From JACKAQ01 sp020634975 [NCBI: Calditrichia bacterium] (GTDB lineage: Bacteria > Calditrichota > Calditrichia > RBG-13-44-9), in assembly GCA_020634975.1 (NCBI GenBank), contig JACKAQ010000002.1:248001-312000 (forward strand): DNA of 64,000 nucleotides, in the 5' to 3' direction. Positions 1 through 9,193 of the stretch are shown here, piece by piece. The position numbers were made by a program, and so were the translations under genes. A model generated the notes under the pieces. It did no database searches. It worked only from the letters and a program-made list of their open reading frames with translations, and was not told the origin of the DNA. Every line of letters starts with the position of its first letter. Positions within the stretch are counted from its first letter, which is position 1.

Positions 1-474
1 GGTGAAAACCGAATTCCGGATATCCGCAGTCGAATTGCGCACTTCCAGAATACCGTTTCCGGTCGAATCGAGCTGTGCATCACTACCGCCACCGGAAATA
101 TTGCAAAACATCAGCGATGAGGAACCGGTAGCATCTACAATATGAATGCCGCGCCAATGGACGTCCGCAGCCGTAAACCGGATGGGTTCTCGATCCGTGC
201 CGATGGCGTCTAATTGCCCGTTCACCGTCATGCGGAATCCATTTTCAAATTGGATCAGGGTTCCCGGTTCAATGCTGAGGGTTTGATTGGCAGGCACTTG
301 CACATCGCCTGTGACGATAATCGGGGAATCATCCTGTGCCCAAATTCCACTCACGATACCGGAAACTTCAGTGGGCGTTTTCGGTGGGATCAACGGGTCT
401 GAGGAACGATCTGCACAGGAAAAAAATATGCCGGAAAACACGATAAATAAAATCAGGTAAGTAGCTGTTTTCAT
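1..474 (-). CDS. Lipoprotein with right-handed beta-helix domain (3' part beyond window)
   Basis: The frame stays open from an ATG at 474 down to base 1, so 158 N-terminal residues are seen and the C-terminus is missing. The first 20 residues form a lipoprotein signal with lipobox FFSC, so the mature protein is probably anchored to the outer membrane or exported. From about residue 50 the sequence has the pattern of a parallel beta-helix of the pectate-lyase or Omp-repeat kind: VPANQTLNIEPGT, then IQFENGFRMTVNGQLDAIG, then a coil containing WRGIHIVDATGSS. In such proteins a 'cost of insertion' strand precedes repeated short rungs. It is divergent from the cyclotransferase gene at 670. Substrate and role cannot be told from this fragment. 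It could be an adhesin, a polysaccharide-binding protein or a structural surface protein. Confidence 0.75.
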   Translation of the reverse strand, partial: MKTATYLILFIVFSGIFFSCADRSSDPLIPPKTPTEVSGIVSGIWAQDDSPIIVTGDVQVPANQTLSIEPGTLIQFENGFRMTVNGQLDAIGTDREPIRFTAADVHWRGIHIVDATGSSSLMFCNISGGGSDAQLDSTGNGILEVRNSTADIRNSVFT

Positions 475-669
475 TTTATTTGCCTTTTTAATATTTGAGC
501 GAGTTTCTGATAAAAAATAACCGGTTCAACGGTAAAAAAACAAGCGCTTTTTTATTTGCCGCCAATATCCGCCAAAGTAGAAAATGGTTGTAAAAAGCCT
601 GTCTGCATTGCAAATTATTGATCGTTTAAATGAAATTGGGTATTTTAAAAATCAGACACAATAAAAGTA

Positions 670-1461
670 ATGATGAAAATTAGAGATAATAAATTGATCA
701 AAACTATCATATTGTTTACAATTCTGGTGTTGCTTGCTGTTGGTGCGGAAACCAATACTTACCGCAATTATTCGTACCGCGTTGTGAATGTTTATCCGCA
801 CGATATCAGCGCATTTACTCAGGGGTTGGTGTTTGCGGACGGATTTTTATACGAAGGCACCGGAATGAATGGCGAATCCGGTTTGCGAAAAGTGAACATC
901 GAAAACGGGCAAGTGCTGGAATCGCATTTGTTAGATGAAAAATATTTTGGCGAAGGCGTTACCATTTTTGAAGACCGGATTATTCAGCTCACCTGGAAAT
1001 CGAAAACCGGTTTTGCCTACGACCGGGAATCCTTCGGTTTGATCGAAGAATTTTATTACCCGACCGAAGGTTGGGGACTCACCACAGACGGCGAACGGCT
1101 GATTATGAGCGACGGCACGGCCAAAATTTATTTTCTCGATCCTTTTTCGTTTGTGGAAACCAGTTTTATCGAGGTTTCGGAAAATGGCAAACCGTTTTTG
1201 GGTCAGCTGAATGAACTTGAATTTATCGATGGCGAAATTTTTGCAAATGTGTGGCCGACAAACCAGATTTTGCGAATCAGCCCAGTGACCGGTAAAATAT
1301 TGGGAAAAATAGACTTAACCGGTCTGTTGAATCCGGGCGACCAGCACCCGAATATCGATGTCTTAAACGGCATCGCATACGATCACCAAAACAAACGCCT
1401 GTTTGTGACCGGAAAACGCTGGCCAAAATTATTCGAAATCGAATTGATTCCTTTGAACTAA
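670..1461 (+). CDS. Glutaminyl-peptide cyclotransferase (plant/bacterial type)
   Basis: This 263-residue exported protein belongs to the Glu_cyclase_2 family, a five-bladed beta-propeller that converts N-terminal glutamine of peptides to pyroglutamate. An N-terminal hydrophobic stretch (residues 8-25) acts as signal peptide or anchor, so the enzyme works in the periplasm. Family hallmarks are PHDISAFTQGLVF near residue 42, LYEGTGMNGESGLRKV, FGEGVTIF, IIQLTWKS, GWGLTTDGERLIMSDGT, LNELEFIDGEIFANVW and LNGIAYD near the end. Length is normal for the family. The start is either of two adjacent ATGs (670 or 673). The S9 peptidase follows 52 bp downstream on the same strand and may be co-transcribed; both act on peptides. 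Confidence 0.9.
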   Translation: MMKIRDNKLIKTIILFTILVLLAVGAETNTYRNYSYRVVNVYPHDISAFTQGLVFADGFLYEGTGMNGESGLRKVNIENGQVLESHLLDEKYFGEGVTIFEDRIIQLTWKSKTGFAYDRESFGLIEEFYYPTEGWGLTTDGERLIMSDGTAKIYFLDPFSFVETSFIEVSENGKPFLGQLNELEFIDGEIFANVWPTNQILRISPVTGKILGKIDLTGLLNPGDQHPNIDVLNGIAYDHQNKRLFVTGKRWPKLFEIELIPLN

Positions 1462-1513
1462 TTTTTTTCAACTGCCAACCTAAATTGCAATTCAAACTAT
1501 CCGGGGTAGAAAA

Positions 1514-4354
1514 ATGAAATGGTTGTCAACCGTAATTCTGGTGATTTCTGTTAGCTGTGCAGCACTTTTTGGGCAAAAAAAAGTGCTTGATCACGATGCG
1601 TACGACATCTGGAATCAGATCAAAGAAAAGGATATTTCTCCCAATGGAAAATGGGTGATGTACGTAACCGGACCGGAAGACGGTGATAATGTACTGCATA
1701 TTCGCAATGTTGAGGATGACACGTATTACAGCGCTTTACGGGCTTCTGGCGCAGAATTTAGCTATAATTCCCGCTTTGCGATCGCCAAAATCAGCCCTGC
1801 TAAAGAAACGGTGAAAGCCGCCAAAAAAGCAAAGAAAAAGAAGGATGAAATGCCCAAAGATTCTTTGCTGATTGTGGATTTATCGGACGGCAGCAAAACG
1901 GTGATCAACGATGTGAAATCGTGGCGACTGCCCGAAAAAAATGGACAGTGGCTGGCATATTTATTAGAGGAAATGCCGGAGCCGAAAGACACAACTGCTG
2001 CAGATTCGGTAAAACCCGAGCCGAAAAAAGAGAAAAAAAAGGAACCCAAAACTGACGGCAAAAAGGATAAAAAGAAAAAATCAGACGGAAATGTTTTGGC
2101 GTTGCGCAAACTGGAAGATGGCAGCGAGTGGCGATACGAACACGTGACCGATTACACCATTGCGAAAACCGGTGTAACGCTGGCATTCGCAACATCCAGT
2201 AAAGACAGCAGCGCGGATGGCATGTTTGTCGTTCTGACCGCCAGCGGCGAACGGATTCCGGTGCAAACCGGCGCAGGTGATTACAAACAAATTGTGCTGG
2301 ATGAATCCGGTGAGCAGCTCGGGTTTTTGTCGAATCGTAATGATTATGCCGCCGATCAGCCAGCGTATGCGTTGTATTACTGGTCGTTTGATGGCGATAA
2401 GCCGCGTAATTTGGCGACATCTGGAAACGCGGCGTTTCCTGAAAACTGGTGGATCAGCGAGTATGGAAAATTATCATTTTCCAAAAATGGCAAACGGTTG
2501 TTTTTCGGAACTGCGCCAAAACCGGCACCAGAGCCTGAGGAAAAAACGCCCGAAGATGAAGATGTGAACGTCGATATCTGGCATTGGCAAGATCCGGAGT
2601 TGATGACGGTTCAATTGGCAAATGTGGAAAAAGATCGCAAAAAAAGCTATCTGGCGATGGCGGATATCGATAAAAAACGGGTTGTCCAGTTGGCAACCGA
2701 ATCGCTGCCCGATATCGAAATTGCCGCGGAAGGCGATGCCGATGTAGCCATCGGTCGCACAAATGTGCCCTATCAACTGGAAATTTCCTGGGATTATCCG
2801 GAATATTACGATGTTTATTGGCTCGATCTCAAAAAAAATACGCGTCAACTGGTTGTGGAAAAATTGCAATCCGAAGCGCAAATTTCACCGGCAGGAAATT
2901 ATTTGTTTTGGTGGAATCGCGCCGATTCCAGTTGGCAGGTTTATGATGTTAAACGCAAACAAATCAACAATTTAACGAAACAAATTCCACAGGCATTTTT
3001 TTACGAAAAACACGATTGGCCGTATCTGCCGGATAGCTACGGATTCGCCGGCTGGACCGAAGATGATCGCCAATTTTTAATTTACGATCAATTTGATATC
3101 TGGGCGTGTGATCCTGCCGGTAAAAATTCGCCGGTAAACGTAACTGATGGCATCGGACGTCAGCGCGATTTGCAATTGCGCTATGTAAAACTGGATCGCG
3201 AAGCGCAATTTATTCCATCGGACATGCCACTGCTGCTTTCAGCATTTAATCAGACCGATAAATCTGAAGGGTTTTTCAGGGATACTCTTAAGGGCACATC
3301 TTCGCCGATCGAATTGGTGATGATGCCCAAAAATTTTTCCCGCCCCGTGAAAGCCAAACTCGACGAGCAATTGCTATTTACCCGCGAAAGTTTTCAGGAA
3401 TTCCCCGATGTTTGGGTCAGCAACGCCAATTTTTCTGATATGAAACAGGTTAGCGATGTCAACCCGCAACAATCGGAATACAACTGGGGCACAATTGAGC
3501 TGATCAACTGGCGTTCGCTCGATGGCGAGCAGTTGAACGGACTGCTCATCAAACCGGAGGATTTCGACGGCAGCAAAAAATACCCGATGCTGGTGTATTT
3601 TTACGAAAAAAGTTCAGACAATCTCAACCGGCATGTTGCCCCGGCGCCGCATCGATCGATCATCAATTTTACATTTTATGCCAGCCGTGGGTATGTCATT
3701 TTTGTGCCGGATATTCCATATGAAACCGGATATCCCGGCGAAAGCGCAGTCGAAGCGGTGCTGCCCGGTGTCACCCATCTCATCGAACAGGGCTTTGTGG
3801 ATGCAGAAAATATCGGCGTTCAGGGGCACAGTTGGGGTGGATATCAGATCGCTTATCTGGTGACGCGAACCAATATTTTTAAAGCGGCAGAAGCGGGCGC
3901 GCCGGTGTCCAATATGTTTAGTGCGTACGGCGGGATTCGCTGGCAAACAGGGCTCAGCCGGATGTTCCAGTATGAGCACACCCAAAGCCGCATTGGCGGC
4001 ACAATTTGGGATTATCCGCTGCGCTACATCGAAAATTCCCCGATTTTTTGGGTCGATAAAATTCAAACGCCATTGCTGATCATGCACAACGATCATGACG
4101 GGCATGTGCCGTGGTATCAGGGCATCGAGTTGTTTGTGGCGTTGCGGCGGCTTGGCAAACCGGCGTGGCTGATTAACTATAACGATGAACCGCATTGGCC
4201 GGTGAAATATCACAAAAAACGTGATTGGCAAATTCGTCTGCAACAATATTTCGATCACTTTTTGAAAGGTGCACCGGCACCGGAATGGTTGGAAAATGGC
4301 GTTCCGGCGTTGGAAAAAGGGCGTAATTTGGGGTTGGAGCCAGTAAAAAAGTAG
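1514..4354 (+). CDS. Prolyl oligopeptidase family (S9) serine peptidase
   Basis: A 946-residue exported peptidase. Residues 1-20 form a signal peptide ending near LFGQ. A WD40-like beta-propeller fills most of the first 650 residues and the alpha/beta hydrolase domain the last 250. The nucleophile sits in GHSWGGYQ (Ser773); the acid is probably Asp in MHNDHDGHVP and the histidine that of DEPHWP. The nucleophile elbow fits the S9B/C group (dipeptidyl peptidase or acylaminoacyl peptidase) rather than lipases. Two lysine- and glutamate-rich low-complexity inserts (about residues 97-117 and 156-192) interrupt the propeller and are likely exposed loops. The protein is larger than typical 650-750-residue S9 enzymes because of these inserts. 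Probably scavenges oligopeptides in the periplasm. Confidence 0.9.
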   Translation: MKWLSTVILVISVSCAALFGQKKVLDHDAYDIWNQIKEKDISPNGKWVMYVTGPEDGDNVLHIRNVEDDTYYSALRASGAEFSYNSRFAIAKISPAKETVKAAKKAKKKKDEMPKDSLLIVDLSDGSKTVINDVKSWRLPEKNGQWLAYLLEEMPEPKDTTAADSVKPEPKKEKKKEPKTDGKKDKKKKSDGNVLALRKLEDGSEWRYEHVTDYTIAKTGVTLAFATSSKDSSADGMFVVLTASGERIPVQTGAGDYKQIVLDESGEQLGFLSNRNDYAADQPAYALYYWSFDGDKPRNLATSGNAAFPENWWISEYGKLSFSKNGKRLFFGTAPKPAPEPEEKTPEDEDVNVDIWHWQDPELMTVQLANVEKDRKKSYLAMADIDKKRVVQLATESLPDIEIAAEGDADVAIGRTNVPYQLEISWDYPEYYDVYWLDLKKNTRQLVVEKLQSEAQISPAGNYLFWWNRADSSWQVYDVKRKQINNLTKQIPQAFFYEKHDWPYLPDSYGFAGWTEDDRQFLIYDQFDIWACDPAGKNSPVNVTDGIGRQRDLQLRYVKLDREAQFIPSDMPLLLSAFNQTDKSEGFFRDTLKGTSSPIELVMMPKNFSRPVKAKLDEQLLFTRESFQEFPDVWVSNANFSDMKQVSDVNPQQSEYNWGTIELINWRSLDGEQLNGLLIKPEDFDGSKKYPMLVYFYEKSSDNLNRHVAPAPHRSIINFTFYASRGYVIFVPDIPYETGYPGESAVEAVLPGVTHLIEQGFVDAENIGVQGHSWGGYQIAYLVTRTNIFKAAEAGAPVSNMFSAYGGIRWQTGLSRMFQYEHTQSRIGGTIWDYPLRYIENSPIFWVDKIQTPLLIMHNDHDGHVPWYQGIELFVALRRLGKPAWLINYNDEPHWPVKYHKKRDWQIRLQQYFDHFLKGAPAPEWLENGVPALEKGRNLGLEPVKK

Positions 4355-4385
4355 CGCTGAAATTTGAAAAAGGATACGTAATCGA

Positions 4386-4991
4386 TTGTCTAATAATCTG
4401 TTTTTAAATGATTTGTGTGAATTGAAAAACCGGCGGATTATTTTGGCGAGCCAATCGCCCCGCCGGGTTGAAATGTTGCGGAATCTCGGTTTGCGGTTTG
4501 AAATCGTTCCGGCGGATGTGGACGAAAATCCCGAATCCTTTCGCGATGCAGCGGATTTTGCCATGCAAAATGCCCGGGAAAAAGCGGTTTGGGTAGCAGA
4601 ACGCGAACCGGCGGATTTGGTGATTGCTGCCGATACAATAGTTGTTCAAAACGGGGAGATTTTGGGAAAGCCGGTAAATGCCGCCGATGCGGAAATGATG
4701 CTCCGCAAACTCAGCGGAAAAACCCATCAGGTGATTTCAGCTATTTGCCTCAAAACACCGGATCGGGAAATCACCGATTTTGAGTCTACCGATGTGACAT
4801 TTATTTCGCTGTCGGATCAGGAAATTGGTGCATATCTGGCAACCGGGGAATCGATGGATAAGGCGGGTGGATACGGCATTCAAGGTTTTGCTGCGCCGTT
4901 TATTTCCGGAATAAACGGCTGTTATCCGAATGTGGTTGGATTTCCTATCGCGTTGTTTTACAAACACTTACGAACGTTGAATTTCAAATAA
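4386..4991 (+). CDS. maf: Maf-like nucleoside triphosphate pyrophosphatase
   Basis: A 201-residue Maf/HAM1-like enzyme that hydrolyses dTTP/UTP or modified nucleotides to the monophosphate and pyrophosphate, a cytosolic house-cleaning role. The signature LASQSPRRVEML lies at residues 20-31, followed by AADTIVV, LGKPVNAADAEMMLRKLSGKTHQV and DKAGGYGIQG. The KAGGYGIQG form resembles the YhdE (dTTP/UTP) subgroup. The only start that leaves a normal N-terminus is TTG at 4386, preceded by AAGGA at 4369-4373, a somewhat long spacing of 12. The first 15 residues are an extension beyond the usual Maf start, so the true start could be slightly downstream. It follows the S9 peptidase by 31 bp. Confidence 0.88.
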   Translation: MSNNLFLNDLCELKNRRIILASQSPRRVEMLRNLGLRFEIVPADVDENPESFRDAADFAMQNAREKAVWVAEREPADLVIAADTIVVQNGEILGKPVNAADAEMMLRKLSGKTHQVISAICLKTPDREITDFESTDVTFISLSDQEIGAYLATGESMDKAGGYGIQGFAAPFISGINGCYPNVVGFPIALFYKHLRTLNFK

Positions 4992-5002
4992 GCCGATTAA
5001 CA

Positions 5003-5461
5003 TTATTGCCCGGTTTTTGCAACGGGCAGTTGTTCCTTATTCCAGGAATTCATGCCGCCGGCAACATTGTATAATTTGCTAAATCCTTTTGCCCGCAAAT
5101 AATCACCGGCAATACCGCTGCGATTACCACTCCTGCAAATCAGGATCACTTCTTTATCTTTCCATTCGGTAATTTCGGTTGACCATTGCTCTATCTCCTG
5201 AACCGGCATGAGATGCGAGTTTATGACGTGTCCGGTTTCGCTGTCGTATTCTGCTTTGGTCCGCACATCAATCACCACAACATCCGGATTGAGTTCAATT
5301 TTTTGCTGCGCTTCGGTTACGTTTATTACGTTCACAGCCGGGGAGTTGAGCGTCTGTTCTGCTTTTGCTGCCGCAGCCGATTGTTCCGATGCGGATTGGT
5401 TTTCGCATGAAAAAGCTGTAATTAACACTGCAATCAACAATCCATTTACCAAATATTTCAT
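5003..5461 (-). CDS. Rhodanese-like domain lipoprotein
   Basis: A 152-residue lipoprotein: MKYLVNGLLIAVLITAFSC is a type II signal with Cys19, followed by an Ala/Gln/Ser-rich linker and one rhodanese domain (about residues 45-148). The active-site loop reads LICRSGNRSG, with the catalytic cysteine able to carry a persulfide; FDVR-type landmarks appear as VVIDVRTKAEYDSETGHVINSHLMP. A GGAG ribosome site lies 9 bases before the ATG at 5461. It is the second gene of a pair with the beta-propeller protein 24 bp upstream. Likely role is periplasmic sulfur transfer or thiol handling; the physiological acceptor is unknown. Confidence 0.88.
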   Translation of the reverse strand: MKYLVNGLLIAVLITAFSCENQSASEQSAAAAKAEQTLNSPAVNVINVTEAQQKIELNPDVVVIDVRTKAEYDSETGHVINSHLMPVQEIEQWSTEITEWKDKEVILICRSGNRSGIAGDYLRAKGFSKLYNVAGGMNSWNKEQLPVAKTGQ

Positions 5462-5485
5462 TCTTTTACTCCTGTATTTTTTTCT

Positions 5486-7090
5486 TCAATCACTACGTTG
5501 GGGTGAATTCCAATAAAATTCAGTGATGCCTTTATCGGTAACAATCCAGATAAAATCGCCATCCAGCAATAATTGGTGGCAGTGGTTATCCAACAATCCG
5601 TCTTCGGTGGTAAACAGTCGCCAGTAGTTGCGCTGTTTGTCATATTTTAACAGCCCGGTATCCGTTGCAACCCATGCGGCGGATTCGTTTACTTTGATAT
5701 CATTATACGGTGGAGATATTTCGAACGCAAGTTGCGGAAAACTCTGCCATTTATCGCTTTTCTGTTCATAAAGCGTAACACCGCCGGTTGATGCGAACCA
5801 GATTTCGTCCTCAAATGTGCCGACTGCGGTGATTTCCAAATCCTGAATAGAAGCCCGGGATGGCACAAATTCCCACTCAGACGTATCCGGCAGCCGCCGG
5901 AAAATACCGCGACTCGTACCCGCCCAAAGCGTATCGGATTGCAGCGCAAACCGGTAAACCGGCAGGTTGATAAATCGCTTATCTTTCGTTTTTTCAAGAT
6001 TTCCGGTGAGCAGGCTAATACGGGAAATTCCCTGCTGGGTTGCCGCATACAAATAATCATTAACGATTGCGAGATCGTTCACTTCGTTGCTTGCCATGCC
6101 TTCCCGGGTGCTGTAATTTTTCCAATTGAGATCGCCATAATCGAACAGCGAAACGCCGAAATCGCTGGCGAACCAAATAGAATCGCCGTCGGCGAGCATC
6201 GAAAAAACGTTATCCGACGGCAATCGGGCGATGCGTTTAGCCTGAAAATATTCCCATTCTGCCGAATTATACGGCCACAATGCAATTCCGGAAATTCCCC
6301 GCCGATCACCGACTCCGCCGATCCACAAATCGTCACCCTGAAATTCGATGGCTCGGGGAGAAATATCTGGCAGCCCGATGCGGTAAAAATCGGCGCGTTG
6401 GGAAAACATATCACCCTGTCCGATTCCAAATCCATCAACCAGAAACCATATCCGGTCGAACCGGTCGCGGATGTAGCCGACCATTAAATATTCATCAAAA
6501 GTGTTGTCGTCGCTCAATCGCCAATCGGACAGAATGCTGAACGAGCCGTTGGCAAAAAAAGTGGGTAAATTCAACAATGCTTCCCGATTGAAAAAAACAC
6601 CGCGATTGATCTGATCGCTATTTGCCGGTTGAGTGCCGGATGTGTCACGTTCCGGCAAATCGTATGGCCATCCGGGCGTTTCGGATTTGTTGATCCATTC
6701 TTTCGAAGCCGGCTGAAATATGGAAATGTCGTTTGGCGTAATTGCCCACAGAAATCCGGTTTCGGGATCGTAATACACATCCAAAACGGTGTTGCTCGGT
6801 AATCCGCTGCTGGTCGTAAATGGAAAATCCCAATAATTTTCGAGAATGTGATAGCGGAGAATTCCGCCATCTTTGGTGGCAATGTATAAATAATGTGTGC
6901 CGATTGTCGCGCTGGAAAATGAGTGCGAAGTGCTGTGGCTAATCCAGTCGTCAAGTTCATATCTTGCCCGGCGATCTTGCTCACTGGCAAATTTTTCCTG
7001 TCGGACGTATTGACCGAAAGCCGGTAAAAACAACAAGATAGCAATTAGAAATATCAGGTGAACACAACGTTGAAACATCAATTGGGTCAT
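5486..7090 (-). CDS. Exported beta-propeller protein (two-component-regulator-type propeller repeats)
   Basis: A 534-residue exported protein with a signal peptide ending near residue 26 (FLPAFGQ). The body holds repeated blades of the kind seen in the sensor half of hybrid two-component systems and in related lipoproteins: YLYIATKDGGILRYH, LPSNTVLDVYYDPETGFLWA, LPSDNVFSMLADGDSIWFA, GMASNEVNDLAIVNDYLYAATQQGISR, DGLLDNHCHQLLLDGDFIW. No transmembrane helix or histidine kinase follows, so it is a stand-alone propeller. The start may be the ATG at 7090 or the one at 7078; neither has a strong ribosome site. It leads the rhodanese lipoprotein gene. The ligand is unknown, and a function in cell-surface binding or protein interaction is inference. 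Confidence 0.75.
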   Translation of the reverse strand: MTQLMFQRCVHLIFLIAILLFLPAFGQYVRQEKFASEQDRRARYELDDWISHSTSHSFSSATIGTHYLYIATKDGGILRYHILENYWDFPFTTSSGLPSNTVLDVYYDPETGFLWAITPNDISIFQPASKEWINKSETPGWPYDLPERDTSGTQPANSDQINRGVFFNREALLNLPTFFANGSFSILSDWRLSDDNTFDEYLMVGYIRDRFDRIWFLVDGFGIGQGDMFSQRADFYRIGLPDISPRAIEFQGDDLWIGGVGDRRGISGIALWPYNSAEWEYFQAKRIARLPSDNVFSMLADGDSIWFASDFGVSLFDYGDLNWKNYSTREGMASNEVNDLAIVNDYLYAATQQGISRISLLTGNLEKTKDKRFINLPVYRFALQSDTLWAGTSRGIFRRLPDTSEWEFVPSRASIQDLEITAVGTFEDEIWFASTGGVTLYEQKSDKWQSFPQLAFEISPPYNDIKVNESAAWVATDTGLLKYDKQRNYWRLFTTEDGLLDNHCHQLLLDGDFIWIVTDKGITEFYWNSPQRSD

Positions 7091-7190
7091 TCAGTCAGGT
7101 CCTGTTCATGGAATGAAATTGCATTCTGGATTATTGCATTGTCATCGCAAAAAATTGGCAAAAATCAAAATGATAAATTGAGTAGCACCG

Positions 7191-8489
7191 TCAACCATCG
7201 ACACCGTTGATATCAGTAGAAACGGTTTTGTTGATGTGCTGCAACAACCGGTCACGAACAGTTTGGTCTGATCTGAAACGCAGGTGTATGCCGTCTTCCT
7301 CGTATTTTTCCTGATCGACAACTGCCATTTCGTGGATGGTATGCACCAGCCGGGAATGATGTAACGGTATCCGGATGCTCGTTTCAACAAACGTATTTTC
7401 GATGAATTTTACGAGTGCGTCAATCAGCGTTTCCGTGCGAATATGCCGGGTTGCGCTGATAAAAACACTGTCCGGATATTGTTTTCGCAACACTTCCAGT
7501 TGGGCTTTTTCTTCAATTTTATCAATTTTATTGAATACGGTTAGCGTCGGTTTGTCATGCGCTTTTATGCTTTCCAAAACCTGGTTTACTGCGTCAATCT
7601 GCTCATGAAACGAGGGATGCCCAACATCAACCACATGCAAAAGGAGATCCGCTTCCACGGCTTCGTCCAGCGTGCTTTTAAACGACTCCACCAAATGGTG
7701 AGGCAATTTGCGGATAAAGCCGACGGTATCGCTGAGTAATATGGTATGTTCTTTGTTAAGTTGCACCTGCCGAACGGTTGGATCGAGCGTTGCAAACAGC
7801 TGGTCTTCGACCAGTACATCAGCACCCGAAAGCAAATTCATGATGGTTGATTTACCAACGTTTGTGTAACCGATCAGCGATGCGCGAAACATATTTTGGC
7901 GCCCCTGTCGACGTGTTTGGCGTTGGCGATCGATTTTTTCCAGATCACGACGGAGATGATCAATCCGGGTACGAATCAATCGACGGTCGGTTTCCAACTG
8001 GGTTTCGCCGGGTCCTTTGGTGCCGACACCGCCAACTTGCCGGGAAAGGTGTGTCCATTGTCGGGTAAGTCGAGGTAGCAAGTATTGCAATTGCGCAAGT
8101 TCCACTTGCGTTTTTGCAGTTCGTGTCCGGGCATGTTTGGCAAAAATATCGAGAATTAAAGTGCTTCGATCGATAATTTTCGCCTGCAGATTTTTTTCGA
8201 GGTTTCGCACTTGTGCGGGAGAAAGGTCGGCATCAAAAATTACGGTTTCAACTTTGTGCATCTTTACCAAATCGTGAAGCTCATCCACCTTGCCGCTACC
8301 GAGAAAATGTGCGGGGTGATATTGCTGGCGTTCCTGCAACACTTGATCTACAACCACAACACCGGAAGTCGTCGCCAACTGTCGTAATTCCATCAGGTTT
8401 TCTTCAACTTCCCACCGTCTGTCACGGGGTAAAACAATACCAGCCAGAATCGCTTTTTCCGGCTCTTGATACAAAATATGTTCACTCAA
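7191..8489 (-). CDS. hflX: Ribosome-associated GTPase HflX
   Basis: A 432-residue HflX of the Obg-HflX superfamily. It binds ribosomes and splits stalled or heat-damaged 70S particles. The N-terminal HflX domain carries VVVDQVLQERQQYHPAHFLGSGK (a conserved core around residues 45-67) and a coiled coil at about 160-195 with the GGVGTKGPGETQLETDRR loop just before it. The G domain has GYTNVGKST (P-loop), DPTVRQV (G2), DTVGFI (G3) and NKID (G4). The last 60 residues form a C-terminal extension. Only TTG at 8489 gives a full N-terminus, because an in-frame stop lies just upstream. It is divergent from the cold-shock gene across about 300 bp, a fitting neighbour as both are stress related. Confidence 0.95.
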   Translation of the reverse strand: MSEHILYQEPEKAILAGIVLPRDRRWEVEENLMELRQLATTSGVVVVDQVLQERQQYHPAHFLGSGKVDELHDLVKMHKVETVIFDADLSPAQVRNLEKNLQAKIIDRSTLILDIFAKHARTRTAKTQVELAQLQYLLPRLTRQWTHLSRQVGGVGTKGPGETQLETDRRLIRTRIDHLRRDLEKIDRQRQTRRQGRQNMFRASLIGYTNVGKSTIMNLLSGADVLVEDQLFATLDPTVRQVQLNKEHTILLSDTVGFIRKLPHHLVESFKSTLDEAVEADLLLHVVDVGHPSFHEQIDAVNQVLESIKAHDKPTLTVFNKIDKIEEKAQLEVLRKQYPDSVFISATRHIRTETLIDALVKFIENTFVETSIRIPLHHSRLVHTIHEMAVVDQEKYEEDGIHLRFRSDQTVRDRLLQHINKTVSTDINGVDG

Positions 8490-8791
8490 TAACGATCAAT
8501 CCCTTTCATTTGTCCAAATCAAATATTAGCTCAGAAAGTAGGTTTGCGCAACTATTTTTATTGAAGAATCACCTTCGGCAATCACTGATTCAGCCTGTAT
8601 TATATTGGTTAAACAGATTGTAAATTTGAATTTACAACAATTATTTGTTTTTTTTCTTGTAAAAACAAAAATACTACATTACATTCGTTTGCTTTTTAGA
8701 AGGATCACCTGCCGTAAAAGGTATTAATTCACAGATTCTTCTGAAAACTTGTAATTTTTTTGTAATAGTTCATATTCAAAGGAGTCGTATT
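8490..8791. promoter_or_regulatory. AT-rich divergent control region between hflX and csp
   Basis: About 300 bp without a gene, very AT-rich toward the cold-shock side. It must hold the promoters of both genes. It contains a 20-bp palindrome (listed separately) and several TTGTAA words (8618, 8656, 8750 and 8758 regions). The stretch just before the cold-shock start, with AAAGGAG at about 8778-8784, would be part of a long 5' leader if transcription starts near 8700, as is usual for cold-shock genes. I could not assign -35/-10 boxes with confidence. Confidence 0.45.
8618..8637. promoter_or_regulatory. 20-bp palindrome, candidate operator upstream of csp
   Basis: TTGTAAATT-TG-AATTTACAA is a perfect inverted repeat with 9-bp arms and a 2-bp centre. 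It lies about 155 bp upstream of the cold-shock ATG and 130 bp upstream of hflX. No poly-T follows, so a transcription-factor site is more likely than a terminator. The binding protein is unknown. Confidence 0.4.
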
Positions 8792-9004
8792 ATGTCTGAT
8801 CGCGTAACTGGCGTGGTTAAATGGTTCAACGATAGCAAAGGCTATGGTTTTATTTCAACAGAAGATGGTGAAGATGTATTTGTTCACTATGCATCCATTC
8901 GTGAAAACGGCGGTTTCCGCTCTTTGTCGGAAGGCCAACGTGTTGAATTTACGAAAACAAAAGATCAAAAAGGTGTCAAAGCACAAGATGTTGTAACCTT
9001 GTAA
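8792..9004 (+). CDS. Cold-shock domain protein (CspA family)
   Basis: A 70-residue single-domain cold-shock protein that binds single-stranded RNA and DNA and melts RNA structure. It shows the RNA-binding motifs KGYGFI (RNP1) and VFVHY (RNP2), with VVKWFNDSKGYGF at residues 8-20 and the end AQDVVTL. A strong AAAGGAG site is 7 bases before the ATG. The gene stands alone, followed by a strong intrinsic terminator. Regulation by a structured leader is expected in this family, but no leader motif could be shown here. Confidence 0.95.
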   Translation: MSDRVTGVVKWFNDSKGYGFISTEDGEDVFVHYASIRENGGFRSLSEGQRVEFTKTKDQKGVKAQDVVTL

Positions 9005-9034
9005 CACTTTTGAGTCAATATTGAATCATTTCGG

Positions 9035-9069
9035 AAAGCCCGCAGAATTTTTCTGCGGGCTTTTTTTTT
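9035..9069 (+). terminator. Rho-independent terminator of csp
   Basis: A 13-bp perfect stem (AAAGCCCGCAGAA paired with TTCTGCGGGCTTT) with a 3-base loop is followed by a run of nine T. It lies 31 bp after the stop codon of the cold-shock gene. Confidence 0.93.
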
Positions 9070-9193
9070 GCAGAAATTTCTGGCGAAACACTTTACGAAA
9101 TTCTTTGAATCCGATTTTAAGTGCATTATGTTATCACTCCGTTAACGCGACAGAATAATAATTTCAGGTGCATCACATCGAAAGGATGTAACG

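Noticed and set aside
1762-2420. Long minus-strand frames within the S9 peptidase gene
   Set aside because: They are opposite a protein with full S9 motifs, and their composition (runs of Phe and Ser opposite Lys and Glu codons) is the expected shadow of that gene.
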